A model generated the notes under the pieces. The model did no database searches. It saw nothing but the letters and a program-made list of their open reading frames with translations, and was not told the origin of the DNA. Both the position numbers and the translations under genes were made by a program. 64,000 bases of DNA from Streptomyces sp. PR69 (GTDB taxonomy: Bacteria; Actinomycetota; Actinomycetes; Streptomycetales; Streptomycetaceae), in NCBI RefSeq assembly GCF_026420845.1, contig NZ_JAOWCB010000007.1, positions 124,001 through 188,000 on the forward strand. Direction: 5' to 3'. Positions 18,608 through 26,028 of this stretch are shown here, piece by piece (position 1 is the first letter of the stretch; every line of letters begins with the position of its first letter).

Positions 18608-18846
18608 TGCACCCAGGCCGCAGCCCCAGCCAGGAACAGTCCGCCGAAGACGATGGGGAACACCGCGAACCAGGGGGTGTGCCATGCGTCCGCCGCATCG
18701 CCCGCGTACAGCAGCGCGGCGGTGAGCGCGGCGAGCCCCGCGATCAGCCTGGCGGGCCGGAGCGGATGCCGGAACCGGCCGCCGCTGTCGCGGTCGTACC
18801 CCTGCGGGACCGGCATCGGCTCGGGATGTGAATCAGCGTGCTGCAC
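18517..18846 (-). CDS. Small two-helix membrane protein downstream of PspC gene
   Basis: This 109-aa protein has an N-terminal basic region and two hydrophobic helices (LIAGLAALTAALLYAG and FAVFPIVFGGLFLAGAAAW), then an Arg/Ser-rich tail. Its GTG start overlaps the end of the PspC gene by 14 nt, consistent with translational coupling. The 3' 90 bp are antisense to the DoxX gene end. I recognise no named family beyond a membrane protein often found beside pspC. Confidence 0.7.
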   Translation of the reverse strand: MQHADSHPEPMPVPQGYDRDSGGRFRHPLRPARLIAGLAALTAALLYAGDAADAWHTPWFAVFPIVFGGLFLAGAAAWVHYRIRRRSAQSASTENMGAPASTSGSQAIR

Positions 18847-20206
18847 GGGTGACCTCCACCTGTCCGATGCCCACGTCGAGGCGCAGCTCCAGCGTCCCGG
18901 ACGGCTCTGCCCCGTCCGGGGCGGGGAGCCGGTGCTCCCGCTCCAGCCCGGGCTCGACGTCTATGTCGTCCGCCGCGTCCCCCGGCAGTTGAACATCGCC
19001 GAGGCCCGCCTCGACGTCCAGCGTCACCGGAGCGTCCTCGGGCAGCACAACTCTCAGCTGCCCCGCCCCGACCTCCGCCGACGTCGAGACCGTGCGGCCC
19101 GCCGGGATGGAGAGGGCGGAAAGATCGAGCGTGCCGACGCCGGTGCCCAGCTCATACTGCGACTGCACGGCGGAGACCGTGTCCGGCCGCCACTCGGTGC
19201 GGACCCAGTGCGTGCTGATCTCCTTGGGCAGGGCAGCCGCACCCGCCAGCAGCACCGCCGTGACCATGGTGAGCAGGACGGTGCCAAAGCCTGTGCGGCC
19301 TATCAGCGCGCTGACGAGCAGCCCGAGCCCGAACACCGCGAGCGCGCAGACGAGACCGATCTGCAGACTGGTGCCGAGCGGATTCCCGTCCCAGGACAGC
19401 CCTGTGCCCAGCCCGCCCGCGACCAGCGCGAGCAGGAAGGTGACGCCGCCGATGCCGCGCGGGCCACGCGGTGGGCGGGGCGCTGCCCACACATCGCGGC
19501 CGCTGCGGAAGAGCGGAGGGCCGCCGTCGGCGGCGGCCACGCTCTCCGGGCCCCACAGATAGCCGGTGGGAACCGGGCCCGTGCTGCCGTCCTTCACGAT
19601 CGGGTCACGCCACCAGGAGGGGCTCTCGGGGACCGGCGGCGCCGTGGCCTCGGGCGGGGCCTCGGCCGCGGCCTGCGCGGCGGCGGGGTCGAGCGGCACG
19701 CCGTCCGGCGCGCTGACTCTGCGGCGGTGGGACCAGTAGGCGGCCCAGCCGACGGCGATGGACAGCAGCACGGCGAACGACAGCATGTTGTCGTTGTGCA
19801 GCATCGACAGCAGCAGCCCGCAGCCGACGAGCGCGAGCAGCACCGCGGCCAGCGATGCTCCGGTGACCCGGCCCGACAGCAGCCGGCGCGCCTCGTTCTC
19901 CTCTTCTCCCTCCAACGGGATCAGCAGCCAGGCGAAGCCGTAGAAGACGAGGCCGATGCCGCCGGTGACGGAGAGCACCCCGACGACGATGCGGAATATC
20001 ACCGGATCGATGTCGCAGTACCGGCCGAGGCCGCCGCACACCCCCGCGAGCGCCTTGTGCTCCGCGGACCGCCGCAGCGGCCCCGCTGCGGGAAGCGCCG
20101 AGGCCGCCGCGTCCTCCGCGGAGTCCGCATGGGCATCCGGGCCTGCGGCTGCCCCGTGCGGGCGGGAGGCACGGTGGCCGTGGGGCGGCATGGTCGGCTG
20201 GTTCAT
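18833..20206 (-). CDS. PspC-domain membrane protein with LiaF-like C-terminus
   Basis: This 457-aa protein has a PspC domain at ~50-115 (HKALAGVCGGLGRYCDIDP then a membrane helix), several further membrane helices, and a soluble C-terminal beta-rich region (TVSTSAEVGAGQLRVVLP) resembling the envelope-stress-sensing part of LiaF-type proteins. ATG 20206 gives MNQPTMPPHG. It is divergent from a PspC-containing histidine kinase and a response regulator. The three probably form one envelope-stress circuit, with this protein modulating the kinase; that role is inferred. Confidence 0.85.
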   Translation of the reverse strand: MNQPTMPPHGHRASRPHGAAAGPDAHADSAEDAAASALPAAGPLRRSAEHKALAGVCGGLGRYCDIDPVIFRIVVGVLSVTGGIGLVFYGFAWLLIPLEGEEENEARRLLSGRVTGASLAAVLLALVGCGLLLSMLHNDNMLSFAVLLSIAVGWAAYWSHRRRVSAPDGVPLDPAAAQAAAEAPPEATAPPVPESPSWWRDPIVKDGSTGPVPTGYLWGPESVAAADGGPPLFRSGRDVWAAPRPPRGPRGIGGVTFLLALVAGGLGTGLSWDGNPLGTSLQIGLVCALAVFGLGLLVSALIGRTGFGTVLLTMVTAVLLAGAAALPKEISTHWVRTEWRPDTVSAVQSQYELGTGVGTLDLSALSIPAGRTVSTSAEVGAGQLRVVLPEDAPVTLDVEAGLGDVQLPGDAADDIDVEPGLEREHRLPAPDGAEPSGTLELRLDVGIGQVEVTRAAR

Positions 20207-20384
20207 ACGTCCATGGTGACGGGCCGCCCAGCCGGGCGGCACCGGGCCCGACCCTGGCCGATCCCTGATATCGGCCCCTGGCCCGCATCGGGGGTCCGCG
20301 CCGGGGTCCGCCGGGGCGGTTTCAGGGTCGGGTCAGGGGACGCCCCTGATACCGGCGCCCGCCCGGACGTGTGACCATCGGAGC

Positions 20385-21692
20385 ATGCCCGCCGTCACGC
20401 CCCGAGCCGCCGCTGCCTCCCGCGCCCCTGCCCCGGAGGAGCAGCCGGCGCGCAAGCTGTACCGCAGCGCTGACGGGCGGATGCTCGGCGGCGTGGCCCG
20501 CGGTCTGGCCGGGCATCTGGGCCTCCCCGTCGTCTGGGTGCGGCTCGTCTTCCTCGCGCTCTTCCTCGCCGACGGCCTCGGAGTGCTGCTGTACGCGGTC
20601 TTCTGGATCGTCGTGCCGCTCGGCGTCGGCGGCAGGACCGCCGAGCCCCGCTCCGTCTTCGAGATCACCCCCGGCGGCCGCCGCAGACTGCGCAAGCCTG
20701 ACAAGGGTCAGATCGTGGCGCTGGTCGCTCTGCTCATCGGTTCCGCGATCTTCGTCGGCAGCGTCGACATGGGCGGCAGCACCGGCCGCTATATCTGGCC
20801 GATCCTGCTCGTCGGCGCGGGCGTCGTGCTGGTCTGGCGGCAGGTGGACAACGCCCGCCGCGCCCGCTGGGCCGATCTGCCCACGGACAGCCGCCGCCGC
20901 GGGCTGCTCCAGATCGGCCGGGCGGTCGCCGGAGTCGCCCTCGTCGGCCTGGGGCTGACCGTTTTCGTCGTGGTCCGCGGCTCCGCCGCACAGCTGGGCA
21001 ATGTGCTCACCGGCGCCATAGCCGTCATCGCCGGAGTCGCCCTGCTCGCCGGGCCCTGGCTGGTGCGGATGACCCAGGACCTCTCCGAGGAGCGCACGAT
21101 GCGCATCCGCGCCCAGGAGCGCGCCGAGGTCGCGGCCCATGTCCATGACTCCGTGCTGCACACCCTCACTCTCATACAGCGCAACGCCCATGACGGCTCG
21201 GAGGTCCGCAGGCTCGCCCGCGCCCAGGAGCGCGAGCTGCGCAACTGGCTCTACAAGCCGGAGGGCACCGGCAAGGAGGAGGACGAAGAGCCGGACTCCG
21301 TCGCCGAGGCCGTCAGAAAGTCCGCCGCCGAGGTCGAGGACAAGCACGGCGTTCCGCTTGAGGTCGTCGTGGTCGGCGACTGCCCCCTCGACGAGGGACT
21401 CGGCGCCCAGATGCAGGCCGCGCGCGAGGCGATGGTGAACGCCGCCAAGTACGGTGGCGGAGGCGGCCCCGTCCAGGTCTACGCGGAGGTCGAGGGGCGT
21501 ACGGTCTTTGTGTCCGTACGGGACCGGGGTCCGGGCTTCGACCTTGACGCGGTGCCCGGCGACCGCATGGGCGTCCGAGAATCGATCATCGGCCGGATGC
21601 AGCGCAACGGCGGCACGGCGCGGCTGCGTTCCGCGCCCGGGGAGGGCACGGAAGTGGAGCTTGAGATGGAGAGGGCGGCGAGCGAGGAATGA
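20385..21692 (+). CDS. PspC-domain sensor histidine kinase
   Basis: This 435-aa kinase begins with a PspC domain (~23-90, RMLGGVARGLAGHLGLP), followed by about four more membrane helices (to ~225). The dimerisation region has His254 in HVHDSVLHTL, and the HATPase domain shows NAAKYGG and VRDRGPGF (~345-430). PspC fused to a NarL-type kinase resembles LiaS-like cell-envelope sensors. It overlaps its response regulator by 4 nt (ATGA) and is divergent from a second PspC protein. Likely trigger: cell-wall or membrane stress, by family analogy. Confidence 0.9.
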   Translation: MPAVTPRAAAASRAPAPEEQPARKLYRSADGRMLGGVARGLAGHLGLPVVWVRLVFLALFLADGLGVLLYAVFWIVVPLGVGGRTAEPRSVFEITPGGRRRLRKPDKGQIVALVALLIGSAIFVGSVDMGGSTGRYIWPILLVGAGVVLVWRQVDNARRARWADLPTDSRRRGLLQIGRAVAGVALVGLGLTVFVVVRGSAAQLGNVLTGAIAVIAGVALLAGPWLVRMTQDLSEERTMRIRAQERAEVAAHVHDSVLHTLTLIQRNAHDGSEVRRLARAQERELRNWLYKPEGTGKEEDEEPDSVAEAVRKSAAEVEDKHGVPLEVVVVGDCPLDEGLGAQMQAAREAMVNAAKYGGGGGPVQVYAEVEGRTVFVSVRDRGPGFDLDAVPGDRMGVRESIIGRMQRNGGTARLRSAPGEGTEVELEMERAASEE

Positions 21693-22387
21693 CCGAGGAG
21701 ACCACTGCCGAGGAGACGGCCGTCGAGCGGCGGGTGCGGGTGGTGCTCGTCGACGACCACCGGATGTTCCGCACCGGAGTGCAGGCCGAGATCGGTCAGA
21801 CGGAGCGCACCGGAGTGGAGGTGGTCGGCGAGGCCGCCGACGTCGACCAGGCGGTCACCGTCATCACGGCGACCCGCCCCGAGGTCGTGCTGCTCGACGT
21901 CCATCTGCCGGGCGGCGGCGGGGTCGAGGTGCTGCGCCGCTGTGCCCCGCTGATGGCGGCCGCCGGGAATCCGGTGCGCTTTCTCGCGCTGTCCGTCTCC
22001 GATGCCGCGGAGGACGTCATCGGCGTGATCCGCGGCGGCGCCCGCGGCTATGTCACCAAGACGATCACAGGCACGGACCTGGTCGATTCGATCTTCCGGG
22101 TGCAGGAGGGCGATGCCGTGTTCTCGCCGCGGCTCGCCGGGTTCGTCCTGGACGCGTTCGCCTCCACGGACGCGCCGCCCGTGGACGAGGATCTGGACCG
22201 GCTGACCCAGCGAGAGCGCGAGGTACTGCGGCTGATCGCACGCGGCTATGCCTACAAGGAGATCGCCAAGCAGCTGTTCATCTCGGTGAAGACGGTCGAG
22301 TCGCATGTCTCCGCGGTATTGCGCAAGCTCCAGCTGTCGAACCGCCATGAGCTGACGCGCTGGGCGACCGCCCGCCGGCTGGTCTGA
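21689..22387 (+). CDS. NarL/FixJ-family response regulator
   Basis: This 232-aa DNA-binding regulator is partner of the upstream histidine kinase. The receiver domain has acidic pair Asp21/Asp22 in VDDH and phospho-acceptor Asp70 in VLLDVHLP. The C-terminal LuxR-type helix-turn-helix (LTQREREVLRLIARG) spans ~165-225. The start codon overlaps the kinase stop by 4 nt. It likely controls the PspC genes on either side and envelope targets, as inferred from LiaR-type systems. Confidence 0.92.
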   Translation: MTEETTAEETAVERRVRVVLVDDHRMFRTGVQAEIGQTERTGVEVVGEAADVDQAVTVITATRPEVVLLDVHLPGGGGVEVLRRCAPLMAAAGNPVRFLALSVSDAAEDVIGVIRGGARGYVTKTITGTDLVDSIFRVQEGDAVFSPRLAGFVLDAFASTDAPPVDEDLDRLTQREREVLRLIARGYAYKEIAKQLFISVKTVESHVSAVLRKLQLSNRHELTRWATARRLV

Positions 22388-22455
22388 CGATCTGGGCATC
22401 CGGCCGCAGGGCGGGCTGCACGGGCCCGGCTGCGCCGGCCAGCTACGCGGGCCGG

Positions 22456-23598
22456 CTACGCGGGCCGCGTCGCGCCCGCGAAGGGCATCTGGTCGATCGG
22501 CGCGATCCGCACCGTGTCGCCCGGCTTGGGCGCATGGATCATCTGGCCGTTGCCGATGTAGATGCCGACATGGCTGACGCCGGAGTAGAAGAAGACCAGG
22601 TCGCCCGGGGCGAGTTGGGAGCGGGTGACCCGCCGGCCCGCATTGATCTGGGTGTAGGTGGTGCGGGGCAGAGAGACCCCGGCGGAGCGCCATGCCGCCT
22701 GGGTGAGCCCTGAGCAGTCGAACGACGCCGGTCCGGTCGCGCCCCACACATACGGCTTGCCGAGCGCCCCGTAGGCGAAGGAGACGGCCTGTGCGGCACG
22801 GGAGTCGGCGGCCTTCGCGGGGGCGGCGGCCGGTGTCTGGGCGGATGTCCGCGCGGGCGCCGGCGCGGCAGCCGGCCCGGTCTGCTCGGCGGCGCGCGCC
22901 CCGGAGGCGCGCGGCGTCGCAGCCCGGGCGTCGCCGCTGCTCTCGCCGGCCGCTGTGCCTTCGTACGCGGCGCGCTGGCGGGCGGTCAGCCGGTCCATCA
23001 GCCGCTGGGCGGCCGTGAGCTTCTCCTGGGCGGTCGCCTTGTGGCGGGCGAGGTCCGACTGCCGGGCCTTGAGTGTCTCCACCCGCTCTTCCGCGCGCGC
23101 CTTGAGCTGCCCGATCTCCATGAGCTGCCGGTGCACCCCGGCGATCGCCCCGGCCTGCAGCTCGCCGACGCGGCCCGCGAGTTCGGCGCGCTCCAGATAC
23201 TCGTCGGGGTCCGAGGTGAGCGCGAGCTGCATGCCCGGGTCCATGCCGGCCGCGCGGTACTGGGCGGTGGCGAACGACCCCAGCCTGTTGCGCGAGGCAT
23301 TGAGCTTCTCGGTTTTCCGCGCCGCCTCGTCGCGCAGCTGATCCAGCTCCCTGCGCGCTTTGGCGGTCGCTTCCTTCGCGCCGTTGTGCTTCTCGGCCGC
23401 AGCCTCCGCCTCCTGGTAGAGCTGGTCGACCTTGGCCTTGATCTGCGCGGGCGTGAGGGCCTGCTCGGCGTGGGCGCCGCCCTCGAAAGCGGTCGCCGTC
23501 GCCGCCGAGGCGAGGGCGAGTGTGGCGGCGGTACGGGCGGCGGGCCAGGCCAGGGGGTTCTGCTTGGGTTTCCGGTGCGCTGCCACGACGGCGTCCAC
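22456..23598 (-). CDS. Secreted NlpC/P60 (C40) peptidoglycan endopeptidase
   Basis: This 380-aa hydrolase is predicted to cut stem peptides in the cell wall. It has an N-terminal signal peptide (ending GGAHA), a ~170-residue coiled-coil region of Ala/Glu/Arg, an Ala/Pro linker, and the C-terminal C40 domain with Cys in FDCSGLTQAAW, His in SHVGIYIG and the final HAPKPG. It is paralogous to the gene ending at 24327. GTG 23598 is used; GTG 23586 is possible. Unlike its paralogue, no c-di-AMP riboswitch is recognisable upstream. Confidence 0.9.
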   Translation of the reverse strand: MDAVVAAHRKPKQNPLAWPAARTAATLALASAATATAFEGGAHAEQALTPAQIKAKVDQLYQEAEAAAEKHNGAKEATAKARRELDQLRDEAARKTEKLNASRNRLGSFATAQYRAAGMDPGMQLALTSDPDEYLERAELAGRVGELQAGAIAGVHRQLMEIGQLKARAEERVETLKARQSDLARHKATAQEKLTAAQRLMDRLTARQRAAYEGTAAGESSGDARAATPRASGARAAEQTGPAAAPAPARTSAQTPAAAPAKAADSRAAQAVSFAYGALGKPYVWGATGPASFDCSGLTQAAWRSAGVSLPRTTYTQINAGRRVTRSQLAPGDLVFFYSGVSHVGIYIGNGQMIHAPKPGDTVRIAPIDQMPFAGATRPA

Positions 23599-23908
23599 GT
23601 CCTTCCGTTTTCCCTGCGGACCCGGCGGCGGGTCCGCACAGGGGGAGCGGGCCGCCGCCGGGTCTTCGGCGGGGCGGCCGACGTCCGCCGGGGCGGCCCG
23701 GCGGGTGGTGGGAGTCGGCCACCTGCCGCAGGACGCTAGACCTGGCGGTCACGGCCGAGCAGCGTATGGACCGCTATTGCCCGAAGGTGGACAGGGGCGT
23801 GCGCATTGGGATCGGGTGGATCGTGGGGCGGGGCCCTTTGCCGCTGTGGGCTGACCAATGCCCGGGAAAGCGCTCGACCCGCCCGGAGAGTGGTGGTATG
23901 GGCCGGGC
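23599..23908. other. Intergenic, divergent promoter region
   Basis: About 310 bp between divergent starts. Only a -10 for the right-hand gene could be supported; no RNA or gene is visible. Confidence 0.5.
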
Positions 23909-23914
23909 TAGGCT
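23909..23914 (+). promoter_or_regulatory. Leaderless -10 box (TAGGCT)
   Basis: TAGGCT ends 7 nt before ATG 23922, fitting a leaderless transcript of the small membrane protein. Confidence 0.45.
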
Positions 23915-23921
23915 CCGCTTC

Positions 23922-24275
23922 ATGGACGTACTCATCAATGTCTTCGTCGCCCTGCACATCATCGGCATCGCCTCACTGCTCGGCGGCTTTCTGACCCAGA
24001 TGAAGGCGATGAGCGCGGGCACGGCGCGCTTCACCCCGGCGATGCTGCACGGCGCGCTGACCATGCTGATCACCGGGGTGGCGCTGGTCGGTCTCAATCA
24101 GGCCGACGATCAGACGGTGAACAACCTCAAGGTCGGCATCAAGCTGGCGGTCCTGGTCGTCATCCTGGGCCTGGTGTACGTCAAGCGGGACGAGGAGAGG
24201 ATCGACAAGCCGCTGTTCGGCGCGGTGGGCGCGCTGACGACGGCCAATGTCTTCATCGCCACGCTCTGGACCTGA
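23922..24275 (+). CDS. Small integral membrane protein
   Basis: This 117-aa protein has four hydrophobic segments covering most of its length, starting with VLINVFVALHIIGIASLL and ending near ANVFIATLW. No catalytic motif is visible. The start has a leaderless -10 immediately upstream. It lies between two divergent or convergent NlpC/P60 genes and may be unrelated to them. Function unknown. Confidence 0.75.
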   Translation: MDVLINVFVALHIIGIASLLGGFLTQMKAMSAGTARFTPAMLHGALTMLITGVALVGLNQADDQTVNNLKVGIKLAVLVVILGLVYVKRDEERIDKPLFGAVGALTTANVFIATLWT

Positions 24276-24277
24276 CC

Positions 24278-24345
24278 TCTGTCACACGGGGCGCCTGGCG
24301 TCTGTCACGCGGGCGCCCGGTCTCCGTCACGCGGGGCGCACGCTG
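24278..24345. repeat. Three short tandem repeats at a gene end
   Basis: Three copies of a ~22-bp unit built on tctgtcacgcggggcgc lie between the convergent genes. The last copy runs into the 3' end of the NlpC/P60 gene. Confidence 0.6.
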
Positions 24346-25568
24346 CCGTAGATGGGCATGTAGTAGATCGACTCCTCGCGCACGTTCGCACCGGGCTTGG
24401 GCGCGTGGATCATCATGCCGTCGCCGATGTAGATGCCGACATGGCTGATGTCGTCGTAGAAGAAGACCAGGTCGCCCGGGAGCAGATCTTCCGTCGCGAC
24501 CCTCTTGCCGGCCTTCACCTGGTCCCAGGTGGTGCGCGGAAGGGAGACCCCGGCGGCCCGCCAGGCGGCCTGGGTCAGCCCTGAGCAGTCATAGGACGAC
24601 GGGCCGCTCGCGCCCCAGACGTATGGCTTGCCGAGCTGGGCGCGGGCGAAGTCCAGGACTTTGCCGGCCTTGGCCGCGTAGCCCGCGTCCGTGTCGCCGC
24701 CGGACGCCGTGCCCGACCCGGACTCAGTTCCGCTTCCCGTCCCGGAGCCCTGGCTCTGCCCCTGCTGTCCCTGCTGTCCCTGCTGCTCCTGTTGTGCCTG
24801 CTGCTCCTGCGCGCGCCTGCGCTCCCTGTCGGCCTCCGCGGCGGCTGCCGCCTCCGCTTCCGCCCTGGCCTGCGCCTCGGCCTTGCGGCGCGCCTCCTCC
24901 GCCTTCCTGCGCTCGATCTCCGCGAGTCGCGCCTTCTCCTCAGCCGTCAGCTTCGACAGCAGCTCGCGCGCCTCGCGCAGCTTCGCCTGGACCTCCTGCT
25001 TCCCGGCGCGCAGCGTCTCCTGTGACGCGGTGAGCGCCTCCAGGCTCTTCGCCGCCTCGGCGCGCTGCTTCGCGGCCGCGGCACGCTCGGTCTCATAGGC
25101 GGAGACCGCGCTGCGCTGCCGGTCGCTCAGCCGCTCCATCAGCTGCGTCTGGTCGAAGTACGACTGCGGGCTGTCAGCGAAGACCAGCGCGGCGGTCGGA
25201 GCGACCGCCCCCGAGCGGTACTGCGCGGCGGCGTAGCCGCCCAGCGCGCGCCGTGACTCGTTCAGCGCCTCGGTGCGCTCCGCCGCTTCGTCGAGCAGCT
25301 TGCCGACCTCCCGCCGTTGCTCGGCGGTGGCCTCCTTGGCCCGGTTGTACTTCTGAGTGGCGGTCCCGGCCTGCCGGTACAGGTCGTCGACCTTCTTCTG
25401 CACGTCCTCTATGGACGGCTTCGGCTCGGCGGGCGCGGCGGGTGAGGCGCTCGCGTTCTGGGAGGACAGCAGGGTGACGCCGGCGAGGGCTGCGGTGGTG
25501 AACCCGACGGCGGGGGTGGATATCGCGGTACGGCCGCGGGGCTTGCGATGCGACGCCAAGGCCGACAT
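24327..25568 (-). CDS. Secreted NlpC/P60 endopeptidase under c-di-AMP riboswitch
   Basis: This 413-aa wall hydrolase has a signal peptide (ending NASA), a long coiled coil (~50-240, Ala/Glu/Lys/Arg-rich), a Gln/Gly/Ser low-complexity linker (~245-290) and a C-terminal C40 domain: Cys in YDCSGLTQAAW, His in SHVGIYIG. The domain is close to that of the gene at 22456. ATG 25568 has GAAGGAG just upstream. The 5' leader contains a ydaO-type riboswitch, which in Streptomyces controls wall-remodelling genes in response to cyclic di-AMP. Confidence 0.92.
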   Translation of the reverse strand: MSALASHRKPRGRTAISTPAVGFTTAALAGVTLLSSQNASASPAAPAEPKPSIEDVQKKVDDLYRQAGTATQKYNRAKEATAEQRREVGKLLDEAAERTEALNESRRALGGYAAAQYRSGAVAPTAALVFADSPQSYFDQTQLMERLSDRQRSAVSAYETERAAAAKQRAEAAKSLEALTASQETLRAGKQEVQAKLREARELLSKLTAEEKARLAEIERRKAEEARRKAEAQARAEAEAAAAAEADRERRRAQEQQAQQEQQGQQGQQGQSQGSGTGSGTESGSGTASGGDTDAGYAAKAGKVLDFARAQLGKPYVWGASGPSSYDCSGLTQAAWRAAGVSLPRTTWDQVKAGKRVATEDLLPGDLVFFYDDISHVGIYIGDGMMIHAPKPGANVREESIYYMPIYGSVRPA

Positions 25569-25579
25569 CTCCTTCTTCC

Positions 25580-25742
25580 GTGAACCGCCTACCGGGTTAG
25601 CTGACGGGTTCGGGCGGGGACGGAAGGCTGCCCTACGGACCGGCGAGAGTCCGATTCACCCCGATTGTGCTGGGTGGTTCCCCGGTTCCGAACTTCCCTG
25701 CGGAAAGCCCGGATTCGGCGTGGGCGACCCGGTTGGCGTGGT
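25580..25742 (-). ncRNA. c-di-AMP riboswitch (ydaO/yuaA class)
   Basis: The minus strand carries the conserved blocks in order: GCCGAATCCGGGC, GAACCGGGG, ATCGGGGTGAATC, GTAGGGCAGCCTTCCG, CGAACCCGTCAGCTAACC and GGTAGGCGG, then a ribosome site and ATG 25568. This is the ydaO pattern known upstream of Streptomyces rpf and nlpC genes. Ligand binding normally lowers expression. Confidence 0.9.
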
Positions 25743-25775
25743 TCGCCATGGCGGTGCGGGCTCGCTTGGTCGAGC

Positions 25776-25781
25776 ACGCTA
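25776..25781 (-). promoter_or_regulatory. Candidate -10 box for the riboswitch transcript
   Basis: TAGCGT (TAnnnT form) on the minus strand lies ~35 bp before the first riboswitch block, with TTCACA 18 bp upstream as a weak -35. Confidence 0.45.
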
Positions 25782-25996
25782 GCCAACCCGTGTGGTTGCT
25801 GTGAAGGTTGATGTTCGAAATGTCCGATACATTTTCGTGACCTCAGCGAGATCTGGCCGTTTACCGCCGGTAGGGCTGACGGCGTCGCCGCCGGTCACTG
25901 ACCGGATGTCGTCGTTCCGTCGCGCACGGTACGCGCAAGCCCGCCGCCCACGGCTGGCTCCGGCCCGCCCGGGGTCTGACTCAATGCGGCCCCGGA

Positions 25997-26019
25997 GTGT
26001 CAGAGCGGACGCCTAGACT
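25997..26019 (+). promoter_or_regulatory. PafBC-type DNA-damage promoter of pcrA
   Basis: GTGTCAGAG-N8-TAGACT matches the RecA-NDp consensus TTGTCRGTG-N8-TAnnnT at all but two positions with exact spacing. It ends 9 nt before ATG 26029. In actinobacteria such promoters are activated by PafBC after DNA damage. Confidence 0.55.
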
Positions 26020-26028
26020 TTGAGAGCG

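Noticed and set aside
18653-20374. 573-aa plus-strand ORF over the PspC gene
   Set aside because: Composition and frame show it is antisense to a conserved membrane protein.
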